Source: Bugula neritina
Lineage: Eukaryota; Bryozoa; Gymnolaemata; Cheilostomatida; Bugulidae
Assembly: GCA_964035545.1 (NCBI GenBank)
Contig: OZ037766.1
Span: forward strand, 30,303,274 to 30,367,273
Length of the DNA stretch: 64,000 nt
Direction: 5' to 3'
The notes below the pieces were generated by a model that worked only from the letters and a program-made list of their open reading frames with translations, was not told the origin of the DNA and did no database searches. Shown in pieces: positions 24,257-36,932 of the stretch; the first letter of the stretch is position 1; every line of letters starts with the position of its first letter. Made by a program: the position numbers and the translations under genes.

Positions 24257-27200
24257 CTACTAGACTTAATTTTAATTGATCCCTTAGTTTTATATTATCA
24301 TAAACTCAAATAGCCAACTCAAAAACAAAAACTTATACATGTAAATCATTCACTTGATCACATGAGAAGCAGAGGATATGCATTGTAATTGTTAGCATAT
24401 ATAATGGTAAATGAGAAAAAATATTGCAGACTGTCCAGAATCTAGTACAGTAGCCTGTTTTAATAAATTAAAAAGAAAAGTTAATTTTTTTGTTTTGAAG
24501 CATTATAAGACTTGTTTAATAACAACAGCTAAAATATATTGCAAAGTTATAGCCAACACAGCTTTTTTGAATTTGTTGATGCTATAGCATTATTAAAATT
24601 GCTATATAGCTAAATAGCTATATAATTATTAAAATATTTCAAAGTTTATTGCACATATTGCAATATTGACTTTGATAATTTAATGCTACTTTTTCAATTA
24701 AAAAAATAATTTGTTTTTTATATTGTTATAGAAACTTGAAGTTTGATATTTTTTCAATATATATAAATAGCTATTATTATTTAATTAAAAAGCAATGACA
24801 TATTCTATTTGTATCTTGAAACTAATAATTTTATTGTTTTGTCAGGTTTCACAATTTTTAAAAAAGTGTATACCACATTTAGCTAATATGAAAAAAGAAA
24901 TAATATTTTTATAAAATTTGAAAGCATATATTATAGTTAGGGTATTATAGCTAAAGTAAGGCATTTGCTTTATATGTTTAGAGTTTATTTTGTTTATGGA
25001 AAGTATTTTAATTAAACATAATTATAGATCTTTTAGATAATACATTTTCTGGCCATATATAATAAATCAAGAACATGCTTTGTAAATGATCAACTTTTTA
25101 ATTTGTGGTTAATATGAAATGGTACGTTTCTTACTTTCAAATTTTGAATACAATTTATATATCTTTCATAGCTGATTGAAATAGGAAAAATGACAGTGAC
25201 ATATTATATGTAACGCTATAGCACAATTTATGACCTGTATAATACCAAGTTTATTTTATTTTTATATTTTCAAAGAACCTGTATTTAAAATTCCCATTAT
25301 CCAAGTGCTCCTTGTAGGTTTTCTATATAATCTTGATTTATATTAGAATTTCACATCCTAAGGTAAGACTGAAATAACTTTACAGTTAAAGAGATGATGT
25401 TTTGCAGGTGTTGTTTTATTGAGCAGATGTTTTATATTTCATATACATACTTGTTATAAAAACTCATTCACTAAAGTTTATAGTCGCTATCTCTGTGAGA
25501 GACCTCTGATGGAAGGGTTTTTTGTTGTAAAGCAGGCTAAAGACTTATTCAGATGGGGCACAGGAGCAATTATGACTGGATATTCTGCCTAACATCATCA
25601 ATGGCCTTTGTCTGGGCTCGGACCCATGTGACCTCATGTTTACTAGACAGCAGCTCTAACCCCTAAACTATGGCTGCTCCCTCATACTCGTTATAGCTGT
25701 CGTCATAAATATACCGGCAGCTAGCACCTTGAACATATAGTTCTGCAAGTCTGCATTGAATTGACTGCCATTAAAAGTAATCAAAGTTATATAGAATATT
25801 TTTGTAAGTTATATAAGCGTAAATTAGAGGCAGGCAGCTAACGTATATTGAGTTATGAATCATTTATATGGATTAAAAAGAAGGAAGCAGTTTTTCAATG
25901 CTAATAGCTTGATTTATAGCTGCAATAATTCATCATAGAGAGCAACACTGCCCAAAGCACTATTTACAGCCTGATATAGTAAGTATTAAAGTAAGATTTA
26001 GTGGTCAGTGCTTTGGCATTTACTGCGTAGGCTTAGTACCTTAAGAAGTCTTTCCAACAACTTCTACGCAACAAAGTGGGACTACCCCACAAACTTCGAG
26101 ATTAAGTTTCAGGATGCAATGCATTACAAATGCTTCAACAGTAAATTGTTATTCTCCATCCTTTGAACTTCGACAGAAAATTTAATGCGATTATAAAGTA
26201 AGGATGTGGTGAAAATAATATCTATTTACGTTTCCTATAATTTTAATATAGTTATATATAGTTACTTATATAAGCAACTTATTATATATGGCACGCTTTT
26301 AATACTATTGCAAAAACAAGAATGTGGTAAATAAATTATCTATTTATGTTCTGCAATTAATTATTTGGAAAGAAAACTTGCCTTTATATATATATTAGAT
26401 GTTCTGATTGTTTCTTGAATATGTAGAAGGATGCATTAATATACTATGTATATGAATAATTTTTATAACCCAAAGAGACAACTTTCAACTTTGCTTGTGT
26501 AAAGACATGCCTACGCATGTAGCTAAGTTTTATTCATCTTGCAATTAGAGAAGCTGTTTTACAAATTGCTGCCTAAACTGATGTTGCTGCTGCCTTAATT
26601 AAGCTTGATTGCTGCCAGTTCTTACTAACCGGGGAAAATCAGAGTTTCCAATTCACACTTGTTGTATAAACTATTTAGGGTATAAACTCCCCTTTAATCT
26701 CTTTTAGTCAAAAATGTAGATAAAAACAAAACATTAAAGCAATAGATGCACTGCTGCTTTACTTTATTTTAAAGTAGTTTAGCTGAAAAACCCCATGCTT
26801 ATTGATGGTTTATTTATGAAAGACTCAAAAGTAGGTCAGAGTCTTAATGCGTTTAAGTTTAGTGTAAAATCATTATAATCTAAAAAGTATATTAATAAAA
26901 ATACAACTTTGTTTGATTAGAGAATACAATTAATGGTAACAGAATTAGGTTGGAATTTTCATGCTAAAGTATGTTAATTATATTGATGTTGACATACGTA
27001 GGTATTTTTGTAAAAAAAAGTTGACTTGAGGAAAATATATTTCTTCAGCAAAATATTGTTATGCTATAATACAGTAGTTGTACCATATTGTATTTTATGC
27101 GTGTTCTATTATACATATCATAGCATTTAATTCTGCAGTAAATATAGTAAACTAAAATTATTAAAAAAAAATTTGGATGACAAAAAACGCAATGAAATAG

Positions 27201-27547
27201 CTACAGAAATATGTTTTCTTTGATCATCATATTTTGTTATAATAGTACTATATGTAAAGTACAATGAAATATCTTTATTTAAAAAACACACTGATTACAG
27301 CAAACACATCTTTAAGATTGACAACATATACAATTAGTGTGTCTACCATATTGGCCACACTGGTTGCTTGCAAAACCACAAGAATAAAGACTATATAGGA
27401 CATAAAGGAAAACAGCACAATTATAATATTGTAAATTTACAAAACAGCTTACATGACTGCATGATGTAATGTCAGGCACATTACATATTTTAGGCTTTAA
27501 AATATGTTCCTCATATACATGTCAATTTACTTCTCTTTGAAACATTC
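24257..27547. other. intergenic, no gene seen
   Basis: AT-rich, no supportable exons apart from the SINE at 25459. Segments at 25790-25910 and 26110-26380 are the duplicated counterparts of 7040-7505. The segment is shorter than the 5.8 kb between peptide gene 1 and Rolling stone copy 1. Confidence 0.6.
25459..25682 (-). mobile_element. complete tRNA-derived SINE
   Basis: Same family and orientation as 1591-1817. The minus strand starts GGAGCAGCCATAGTTTAGG near 25680, the B-box region is GGGTCCGAGCC and the body is intact. It is flanked by near-identical 13-bp repeats (25446-25458 and 25683-25695, one mismatch). It lies within the second duplicated block but has no counterpart in the first, so it inserted after the duplication or was lost from the other block. 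Confidence 0.8.
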
Positions 27548-27974
27548 TTATATAGCCAGTGTATGTAAAATAAAGAAGAGAAGAAATTGGGCTATAATAT
27601 ACATAGTAATAATACCAAACATGACTCCAGTAGCCAGTCCAGGGCTGGTTTTCCATGTTAGTATAGGGTAAATAATGGTCCCTGTTGTACTCCACAAGAT
27701 TACAGTTAACAAAACATAGGCTGTACCAAAGATGGCTGTATGATAAGTATGAAGGATCTGAGTGTTCACAGAGCTCATGTACTGCTCACTGATCATCAGT
27801 ATAACATTGACGACGTAAAAGGTGAATTAAATGTTAAAGAAAAGAAGAAAAATGTGATTAATGGCATAAAGAGTTTACCTACATTGATACTTCACCCTAG
27901 GTGCTGACAACTCCCTAGGTGCTGACAGACTTCCTTCGTGTGAATTCATGTGTGAAAGCCTCTACACAAGCCAT
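27548..27974 (-). pseudogene. Rolling stone-like copy 3, collapsed relic
   Basis: Minus-strand remnants of exon 1 (27974 to about 27892, beginning MACVEAF) and the distal part of exon 4 (about 27830-27548, with SEQYMSSVNTQILHTYH and YPILTW) lie side by side; exons 2 and 3 and all introns are deleted. Exon 1 has a lost segment and a roughly 20-bp tandem duplication (CCTAGGTGCTGACA, twice), shifting its frame to a stop. Exon 4 ends early relative to copy 2. The upstream region (27975-28180) still resembles the promoters of copies 1 and 2. Not expected to make a functional protein. Confidence 0.8.
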
Positions 27975-28642
27975 ACTGTACTATATGTTTAACTTGTTAT
28001 ATATAATATACTCTGTACTCCAACTAGTATAGGTAGTCTAATTGAGTCGCTATAATCCTAACATAACTTAGCTGATTTTGGTTAGCAACAGGAAGAGATG
28101 ATTGCATCCTGACAAGAATTTCGGAAACAACAACTGAGACTACTTCTACACGTTATTTGATTAAATTCCACCCTCTGTATAACTGCTTAGTAAATTGAGG
28201 CTCGTTGCAATAATATAATGCCAATTCTAGTTTTTGTTCACTCCCAATAAAAGCATTGTTCAGCAGCTGTTCTAATGATTGTATTATTGTGTTTTTATTT
28301 CAGTGTGATATAAAAGCATACATGTTCAAGTAATGGATATATTATATTATTCTATGAAACTGAAGCTTAACTCTGCCATGTAAAAACTTGTATTAAAGTT
28401 TCAGGATTTTTTTTTGAAATCTCTTGTATTTTACAATGGAAAGAAAATATTACAAAATATATCATAAAATCAATTGTCTGTAGAAAGACAATAGTAATAA
28501 AGAGTTGAGCAAAGTTTACTATGGCTTGTCAAAATAATAAAAATTGAAGAAACGGTTAAAAAACAATGAAAATGGCGGACAAAATGTAGTTGGAATAAAC
28601 GTAGGCAACTGATGGATGGATTTACAAGTCTCGTTAAAAATT

Positions 28643-28834
28643 TCATTGAATCGCAAAGTCAGTTACCATTGAAAGATGGTCGGAGGGGTAGTCCATGTTA
28701 GGTAGACGTCCCTCACCTAGACAGATCTCATTTGGGATTTGTAGAACTCTGGCTACACTGAACTGATTCTATAACAAGAAGCAACAATATATTGTAATGA
28801 TACTGGCCATGGCAGCTACTGCCAATATTACTAG

Positions 28835-28877
<43 letters not shown>

Positions 28878-31800
28878 ACTACTACTACCACCAAATCAAA
28901 TGAACTATTGCTGTAAATAGGCAACTTTTAATGACAAAAACTTTACCTTTTTCTTGAGATTTTTATAGTAGATATAATCTTCAGTCTTTTTCTGCAGAGT
29001 TTCTACTCCATCCACCATCCTAGGAGAGTGAACAGATGAGAATGAGAAGTTATTTGCTAATGAATATGAAATCAGACATCATTACATAAGACAGGCTGTA
29101 CATGGTAGAAGAAAGTAAGAATAAATTATCCTATATAAATGACAATCAGTAAACTATCATAGATCTATCACAGGGAGTTTTATTCATTTATTAGGCCTTC
29201 ATCAAATTCAACACATTCCATTGAAAGGGAGTTGTCATACTTAGTACTATACATGTAAAGTGCTCAACAAGGATGGAGCTGCACATCAGATGTTACGCTA
29301 ATGTGGTCCATACTATTGTCTAACACAAAAAATATCATCCAAGTACTTTTCATGACTAAGTTGTAACTCTGTTATAGGTTTTTGCAACTTAATGACTTTA
29401 AAACTGAGTGGCATGTACCGAAAATGTAACCCAAGTGGAATACAAAGTTGAGACTCTAAAACCTGCTATTTTAAGCAAATAAAACTGTGATCTTATAAAT
29501 TGTAAAGCATGTAATAGCGTATAGAGAATATTATAAGGCTTTAGGTGTTTTTGGCTCTCAGTAATGCAATTTGTCTGAAGAATGAAGGTATACATTAGTA
29601 TGAACTAAAACCTACACTAACACTGAAGCAAATATTATAAGGCAGGCTAATATCAGTTAAACTATAAGAAAAGTCTAAGAGTAACAGCTGATAAATGTAA
29701 AATATCATTACAACTAGTATTTGTGATAGTTGTAATAAGTATTGGAGTCGAATTCACTTTGAGAACAGAAAGTTAACAGCTGGTCAGTTCGATTTTACAC
29801 CACTACTTGCTAACAATATAAATTGGCCGAGCTGTATTTAATATTTTAATATCATCCAGTGAGTTATTTTTGCTAATTGTGAATGCAGTGTTTCAACAAA
29901 GGAGTTATCCTACCTAATCTTGCACGTTGTGTACTCCGAATGACAACCAACTGCACTACTGTAGGAGCAGATAAACCCAGAAGATTCCAGAAGAGTGTGT
30001 ACGGGTTCAGATGGGTCACTATTCAGATCTCCAGCAACCTAAGACATGGTAAACAGTGGGTGAACTGTGTCAAGAAGAGCCATGCTTTGTTATCATAAAA
30101 TTTGGGGAGAGTATAATAGAATGCTTCAGCATGGAGTCAGTAGAAGTACTCTTATCACTATAAACAAAGGATAAACAACTCTAGTTTAAATATAACAATC
30201 TGTAACATCAAATAGTTCATAGAGGTTTATTGAATTCATGTATAACTATTCAGTATCTCAGTGTCCATAGGTGATAATGATTGTAATCAATAGAGACTAA
30301 GACATAATTAGTATAACACAAACACACACGCACACGAACACACACAGAGTTAGAACACTGTTAAACGTGTTGAAAACATAAATTCACAGTATTTACTAAT
30401 AGGTCAACTAAAGCTATTGATATTCATCAAATAGAAGTTTTAGCAATCTTGTAGAATATTTCAACTAACTACTGTGAATTAGAATTGTATACTTCATCAA
30501 ACAGATTGAGACATGTTACAGCTCCCTTGTAAATAAAATAAAGACATAGTAACTCGACTACGAAGTGATACGTACTATGACAGTGTCGCATTCATCAGAG
30601 TTAGTTTCTATGTATTTGAGAATTGCCCTCCCCTGCTTTTCTCTCAGCTGACTATGGGGACTCTTAGCCTTGAGGTGAACACAGACTACGAGCAGCTTAA
30701 CGCCAGCACTTAGCTTTAGGTGAGCAGCCAGTAACACCTGACCAGTTGCCTTCCCATCAGCCTCTATCACTTCCTGTTTATAACAAGCACTGATATTGCA
30801 TAGCAACTGGTGCCAGCAGAGGACTTGAAATTGTACAGCAATTACAAGATGCCAGGTTATTAAATCCACTTGAGCAGTTGAAGTTGATCGTGCAATAAAA
30901 GCAGGTACAATAAACTTCATCCCTCTCTAAGATATGAGTTGTGATGCACAAAGCTAACGCCTACTGCAAAATATTTCCTCAGTGTTACTGAGTCACACTA
31001 TCCAATAAAACATGACAGCACCTAGCAAAAGCACCAAACAATTGCGACATTCTCAAAGCGATATTGATATTTATTCCGATATATTCACAATGCGCAGACA
31101 ATATGATTGATACTATTAGCGCATCATCATGAGGAGGTAGCACTGTAAAAAATAAGGTACAACTGCAAGCCATCTTACTCAATTTATTCAAGCATACTGT
31201 TTTCAAAATCCTCTTATCTTTGACTAACCATCAATATGCTACATCAGAACTTAAAGCCGCGGCACAACATTTTATAATAATAAACATTTTCCGCAGGAAG
31301 AATTTGTGTAAATAAATTACAAGAGTAAAAGTTAGCAGAAATTGCACAAACAGCTGTGATATTTCGTGAGTACATGCAAACATGCAGTAGCCTACTGAAA
31401 TCATAACTCACAGAATGGTGTGCAAGCAGCTGGGTAGTTGAAGGTTTGTAAAATATAGCAGATCCATCTGGTCCAATATTTCCATCAGACATCAGGCACG
31501 GTGACGTAGGCTTCGGCACCCACAATCCTTTGTAGTCTGCAACAGTTACCGTCAGACTTGAAACTTATTACCAGCAGATGTCTATTAATTCAACAAGTTT
31601 ATAATAAACATGGGTTGTTCATCAAAATTGTTGATGTTAAGTCAGCTCCATTGCTGTACTACCTGACTTTGCAAGAAGCCACAATTGCCGGGCTTTTTAT
31701 TACAATGCAGTTTTATAGTAAGAAAGTATTATTAAGTGCAGATAGATTTTCTAAAATACTGAGATATGTGGACTTAAACTTCAACTCTTCAATGCTGGTG

Positions 31801-32316
31801 TGTTTAAATCAAAGGTTTTACAAACCTGAAAGCTTCTCCTTCAACTGCTCAAACATGTCTACTTCCTGCAAACAAATGACGTCTGCTGAATAACGGGTCA
31901 ACTCGGTCACAATCTCACCCAATCTTCTGTCAAACTGCAACGCTTCTGGAGGACATCTAATAAATGAGTCAGAAGACAACCCTAAAAAGGCAACTTCTAT
32001 CAATTCTAGCAAAACTTGGATCAGACCCATGAGGAAAAAAGAAGCAGTTGGGAATTTGTATCATGAAGAAATGATTTCAACTGTTTAATAAAATAAGCTT
32101 ACCCTGAGCCAAAACGTTGAAAGACATGACCCTGAACGTGCACTTCTGCTGACTCGCTGCATTTGGATTCTGTATAGAATACATATTTATTAAATAGACA
32201 CAGGAGAACATTGATATTTGGTGGTGAAGGTAACTACTGAAAATATCGTGACCCACATTGATCATGTCAATACGATGACTGCAGTTACATTGTTGATGAA
32301 TTGATGTAAACGCCAT
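28643..32316 (-). CDS. NOCT: Nocturnin-like exonuclease/endonuclease/phosphatase family enzyme
   Basis: Seven coding exons on the minus strand: 32316-32103, 31981-31826, 31536-31412, 30773-30576, 30038-29914, 29019-28947 and 28762-28643. All phases are consistent, giving 336 residues. EEP-fold motifs are in order: MSFNVLAQG (N), CLQEVD with catalytic Glu111, SPCL and GPDG, VHLKAK, GDLNSDP (Asp235, Asn237), EDYIYY, and YPSDH (Asp325, His326). The pattern CPPEALQFDRR and the spacing match vertebrate Nocturnin better than Angel or CNOT6. Known vertebrate Nocturnin removes the 2'-phosphate of NADP(H) and was earlier described as a circadian deadenylase; here this is inferred. Residues about 20-55 look poorly conserved and the true first-exon structure may differ (a good acceptor, TTCTATACAG, lies inside exon 1). 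A broken duplicate lies at 21145-22345. Confidence 0.87.
28826..28893. repeat. CTA/CTG trinucleotide repeat in the last Nocturnin intron
   Basis: A run of CTA units, then about ten uninterrupted CTG units, then CTA units again. On the transcribed (minus) strand this reads CAG/TAG. The decayed duplicate has only scattered CTA units at the matching place (21290-21340), so the CTG run expanded in the intact copy only. Confidence 0.85.
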
Positions 32317-32774
32317 TTTTAGTTTAAAATTTTCAGGGCGACTCTATGTATAATGTGAAAAGACGGTGATTGTCATGAAAAGCCAAATAACAATGCTGCA
32401 AGTGAAATTATATGAATATAATGGCAATCGAGAAATCTGTAAGTGAAAAAATATGCAATGAACCAAAAACAATATATTATATATTATCACAAACAATTAA
32501 TTAATTTTAATTACTATTAATATTAATATCAGTAGCACACTGGTGGTGATAGCGGCGGCGGCGGCAGCAGCGGCAGCAGCAGCAGTAGTAGTAGTAGTAG
32601 CAGTAGTAATATTACTAATACTACTATTGCTACTACTGCCACTGCTACTACTACTGCTACTGCTACTGCTACTGCTACTGCTACTGCTACTGCTACTGCT
32701 ACTGCTACTGTGCTACTACTACTAGTGTGCTATTACTAATACTTTTAGTAATAGCACACTAGTAGTAATAGCAC

Positions 32775-32824
<50 letters not shown>

Positions 32825-34463
32825 CAGTAGCAGTAGCAGTAGCAGTAGCAGTAATAATAATCATAATCATAATGCGATGATATTGATTGTCAGTATCAAT
32901 ACCAATACGCCATATGAATACTGATACGGCAATACGGATACCTCACTATTCTTTTTATCACTTGGCTTAGGAGTGAAACTGCGATGGTTAGAAATCATGG
33001 TTGTTATTTCTTAAAATGATCACCAGTAGTTCCAACGGCAACTATCAGTTACTAGTTTAGTGTAACCAATTAACTACAAATGCAACTAGCATTCGGGAGT
33101 CGACCGTAGCAACCATATTCGAAAACGGAAACTGTCGTTGTCGCATTATTGGACTCGGTATAAGGCCCCCCCCCCCCCGATGCCAAGCTTCTAGTCCTGA
33201 AGTTATTACTAACACTAACAGTAACTACCGAGTACGGTAATATTTATTTTATTTATGTTAACATTTCTCATTAGACTTAGTATAATATTAATTATTATAC
33301 TACAAGTACAAGTATATGTATTTTATTAGGTTTGCGGATAATTCAAATATTGTTTATGCTTATGCTTTTGATACTCATACTGATACTCACACCGTATTAC
33401 TAAATATTGAATTGATATACAGTTTCATTTTGACTTATGCAAGTATTGTAAATGTAATATGAAATTGAATGTTAATATGAATATGGTACATGTTGAACTT
33501 GATGTAGACATCAGTCACAGTCATACTTATAGTTGTTGATTATAAATTATTATTAAATATAATAGTTACAATAAGTATAACTTATAAGTGTACTATTAAG
33601 AAATTAAAACGTAGTTGAATTTTAGTGTTTGAAATTGATTATCAAAGTCAAAGTGAATTATTGAAAATCATAATGATAATCACTTTAGAATTATTAATTT
33701 ACAAGAATGGGATAACTAAAAGCAATGCTATAACATAACAATTATAAACATATCAGTATGATAATAATGTTTACCAATGAGCATGACTGTATATCGTATA
33801 CTGAGTAAGTATAGCATCAAATTGAACTTGAAGTAAGTAATTAAAATATTTTTTAATTTTATCAAATCGTCCTATTAGCATTACACTTATGTTATTGTTT
33901 ACCCAACTCTAAAAGGGTTCAAACTTCAGGTCACTGCTCTCATAGCTAGCAGCGTAAGTGTATCTTGTACTGATGAAAATTGAGTATTTTCAGCTACTCA
34001 ATAACTGCTCAGTAACTTACTAATAGGCATTAGTTCACTCTGATTCTCTATTCACTGCTTCCACTTTGACATAACTATTGGCAACGACATATGTATTTTA
34101 TAAATATATATTCCTAAATATCTCGTTTTATCAGACTTGAGGTATTTTACTGTACAAAATCAAATAAATGATATTGTCGGACTTGAATTAGTGGTATCTG
34201 GGAGTTTTCGTTTTTTAAACTCAATAACATTAACATATTTTCTTTTTAAAACAACTAATCACTGTTAGTGCCTGATACATTATACAGCACAAGATATTAG
34301 TTTACTGTTCAAAGTTTACCTCAATTCTAGTTGAAATAAAATTTTATTCCAATACATTTGGAAACATGTTTCAATTTGTCAAGTGTCTTTGGTAGATGGA
34401 TAGCTGTCTTCAACATATATTTGTTAAATTTTAATGATAAACTACTCAACTTTTATGTTTTAG
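32317..34463. other. divergent intergenic region between Nocturnin and REXO2 genes
   Basis: No coding exon supported. It should hold the divergent promoters of the two genes. It contains the compound microsatellite at 32541-32857, a poly(C) run at 33167-33178 and cryptic ATA/ATT-rich simple sequence at 33400-33850. A splice acceptor (TATGTTTTAG) ends at 34463, so a 5' exon of the REXO2 gene lies somewhere in this region, but I could not place it. Confidence 0.55.
32541..32857. repeat. compound trinucleotide/hexanucleotide microsatellite with internal hairpin
   Basis: Consecutive GGC, AGC, TAG, then CTA and (TACTGC)n tracts, an inverted core, then TAG and (CAGTAG)n tracts. The core has perfect 20-nt arms at 32719-32738 and 32746-32765 with a 7-nt loop. 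The (CTACTG)-type and (CAGTAG)-type tracts on either side are complementary, so the whole locus can pair into a very long hairpin. Confidence 0.9.
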
Positions 34464-34481
34464 AATACATTGACATCAATA

Positions 34482-36932
34482 ATGGCGGGTCTTGCTCTAT
34501 TAAAAGATTTAAACAGTAAGTACACACTTATTAGTTATAATCATTTCTTATTCACATTTAAAATATCTCGGTAGGCCTAAGTTTTCCTGAAAAAGTGAGT
34601 CTACTAAGGATAGTTTCATTTTTGCAATGCAACTGCCACTCATATAACTCACACCAGTTTATAGTCGCCATCCCCGTGAGAAACCCCTGATGGAAGGGCT
34701 TTTTGTTGAATTGGGCTAAGGACTTTTTCAGATGAGGCACAGGAGCAATTATAACTGGATGCTCTTCCTAACATCACCAATAGCCTTTGTCAGGGCTCGA
34801 ACCCATAACTTCGTGCTTACTAAACAAATGTTCTAACCCCTAGACTACGGCAGCTTTCTTTTACCTGCTCTCCCTCTTACAATTACTCCAACCCTGCTAT
34901 TTGTGCAGCTCTCGGCCACTCTTATGTTGTAGTCAATTTATATCATTACTAATTCAAATTCAAAGCTGACTTCCATTGTAAATACTTTGTATTGTTTTTG
35001 CTGATATTTAAACTTTAGCCTTTTTGAATAAAAACTAGCCATTTCTCCAAACTGGTTGGAATATTGACTACAATTAACTGCAATTGGTCATGAGTCAACA
35101 GATTTAACGTTCGAAATAACCCTTTACTTCAAATTTAGCTGCTTGCGCTGTACTAGTAACTATAGTTGAGGTGCTCTACATTTGATTCATAGATGCTACA
35201 GATCCTGTGAATGAACGCATTATCTGGTTGGACCTAGAAATGTCTGGACTGGAAATTGAGAAGGAAAGAATTATTGAAATTGCAGTTGCTGTAACTGATG
35301 GAAATCTGAGAGAGATTGCAAAGGTTAGAGGTGGATCTTGTAAATGTGTTCAATATCCTGCGTAAACTAATAACCAGTTATGTTGGTTGAATTGTAAGTC
35401 AGTAAAGAAATTAAACTTGCCTTGGGTACAACTTACTTTGCATTTGATTTATTTTTATTTAAATTCCAGTATTTGAGTTCCATGAATGTGTTTTTGATAT
35501 TTTTTCACTTTATCTTATGCATAGGGCATTCTGGTACTTGCCATATGATACCTACACAGGCCTAACTGTTTCCTGCCATCATTCTTTCTAGTTTAGAAAG
35601 AATATAAGTTTTGCACATTCTCTCTCTGATTCTAGATATTCATAGTTAGTATTGTTGTTCTTGTTATAGGCTGTCTCAATGCTAATGTTTCGAAATACAG
35701 AGCATTATGTTAAACGACTGTACATTAAATTTGAGAGTTTATCAGTGATGCATAGCAACATGAAATATAAAGTGCCCTTATGGTAGAGGAGGATTGTTTG
35801 CTTTTAGATAAGAAATATATGCCATTTGAGTTTGTATATTTTACCGGCAATGGTGATAAAATAAGGTGTTCTAAACATTGCAGGGACCAAACTTGATAAT
35901 TCATCAGGATGACGCCCTAATGGAGGCAATGGACCCCTGGTGCATTGAGCACCACGGGGCGTCTGGTCTAACCCAGGCCGTTAAAGATAGTAAGATCACT
36001 GAGGCTATGGCCGAAGAGCAAGTATTAAGCTTCGTCAGAAAATATACTAATAAGGGTTAGTACTGCTCAGTTATTGTGACCACCCAATACGTGATCAGCC
36101 ATTAATGAAAATTGCTGATTATTGGTCTATTCTATCATACATTTGTCATTTTTAAGAAATAACTTTGAACATATGAATAATGATTTTAAAAAAGTTGCTA
36201 ATATGGATATTAAATTAACTGTAGTAGCATAGAGTATTTTTTACCAACTTTTTTTTAAATTTCATCCTTTTGAATTGACATTTTTTTAAGTGACAAACTT
36301 TGGGCTTGTTGTTTTACTGTAACTTATTGAAGCTAAAGTGAAGTTAGACATTAAACATGGTGTACCACTGTCTGCCTTGCCAACCTAGTGTATGCAGATT
36401 AGGAACTTAGTGGAGTTGGCTGAGGAATGGAAATGAAAAACACATGTACTGTAGTGTATACCATTGTTATTGTCATATTTTAAGATGGTTTGAATGCCCA
36501 AGTTGTAATGCACTCAGCAACTTCCGGTTAATTTTTAATTTTTTAAGGAAAATTAGCTGCTAAATTTAGCTGGCTTAAGCTACTTCACATTTTGCTGCAT
36601 GTGCATTTGTAAAGGTATATATATTAATTTTGTATTTTTGTCATTTGTACAAAGAAAACAATTGAATTGTATTGGCAGGTAAATGCGCTCTAGCAGGTAA
36701 CTCTATATACATGGACAAGATGTTTCTAATGAAGTACATGCCAAGGTTTGTGGAACATCTTCACTACAGACTTATAGATGTCAGCACGTTGAAAGAGTTG
36801 GGCAAAAGATGGATGCCTAATGTCATGGCCAAGGCACCTAAAAAAAATGACAAACACAGAGCACTAGATGATATTTTAGACAGTATCGCTGAGCTTCGTT
36901 TTTATAAGGAAGCAATGCTGATTTCTCATTAG
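34482..36932 (+). CDS. REXO2: oligoribonuclease (small RNA-degrading DEDDh exonuclease)
   Basis: Four coding exons, 34482-34515, 35193-35323, 35884-36055 and 36679-36932, with consistent phases, give 196 residues. DEDDh exonuclease motifs are all present: DLEMSGLE (Asp25, Glu27), Asp125 in LAGNSIYMD, and HRALDD (His172, Asp177). [12 protein letters not shown] and [13 protein letters not shown] are signature segments of the Orn/REXO2 family. The enzyme degrades 2-5 nt RNAs in mitochondria and cytosol. Length is close to bacterial Orn. No mitochondrial leader is present in the exons seen, but the frame stays open from the acceptor at 34463 to the ATG, so an upstream exon could add one. It is convergent with the NB-ARC gene ending at 38864. 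Candidate poly(A) signal AATAAA at 37843. Confidence 0.93.
34645..34855 (-). mobile_element. tRNA-derived SINE in REXO2 intron 1
   Basis: Same family as 1591-1817. The minus strand begins AGCTGCCGTAGTCTAGGGG near 34855, with a GGGTTCGAGCC B box, GTTAGGAAGAGCATCCAG in the body and the GGGGATGGCGACTATAAACT end. Antisense to the host gene. No clear target duplication was seen. Confidence 0.8.

Noticed and set aside
28826-28893. Possible CRISPR-like or satellite array
   Set aside because: Simple trinucleotide repeat without spacers; the genome is eukaryotic.
32543-32725. Open frame translating to poly-Ala, poly-Val and poly-Leu
   Set aside because: It is the trinucleotide microsatellite read in one frame; no start context, splice sites or conservation.
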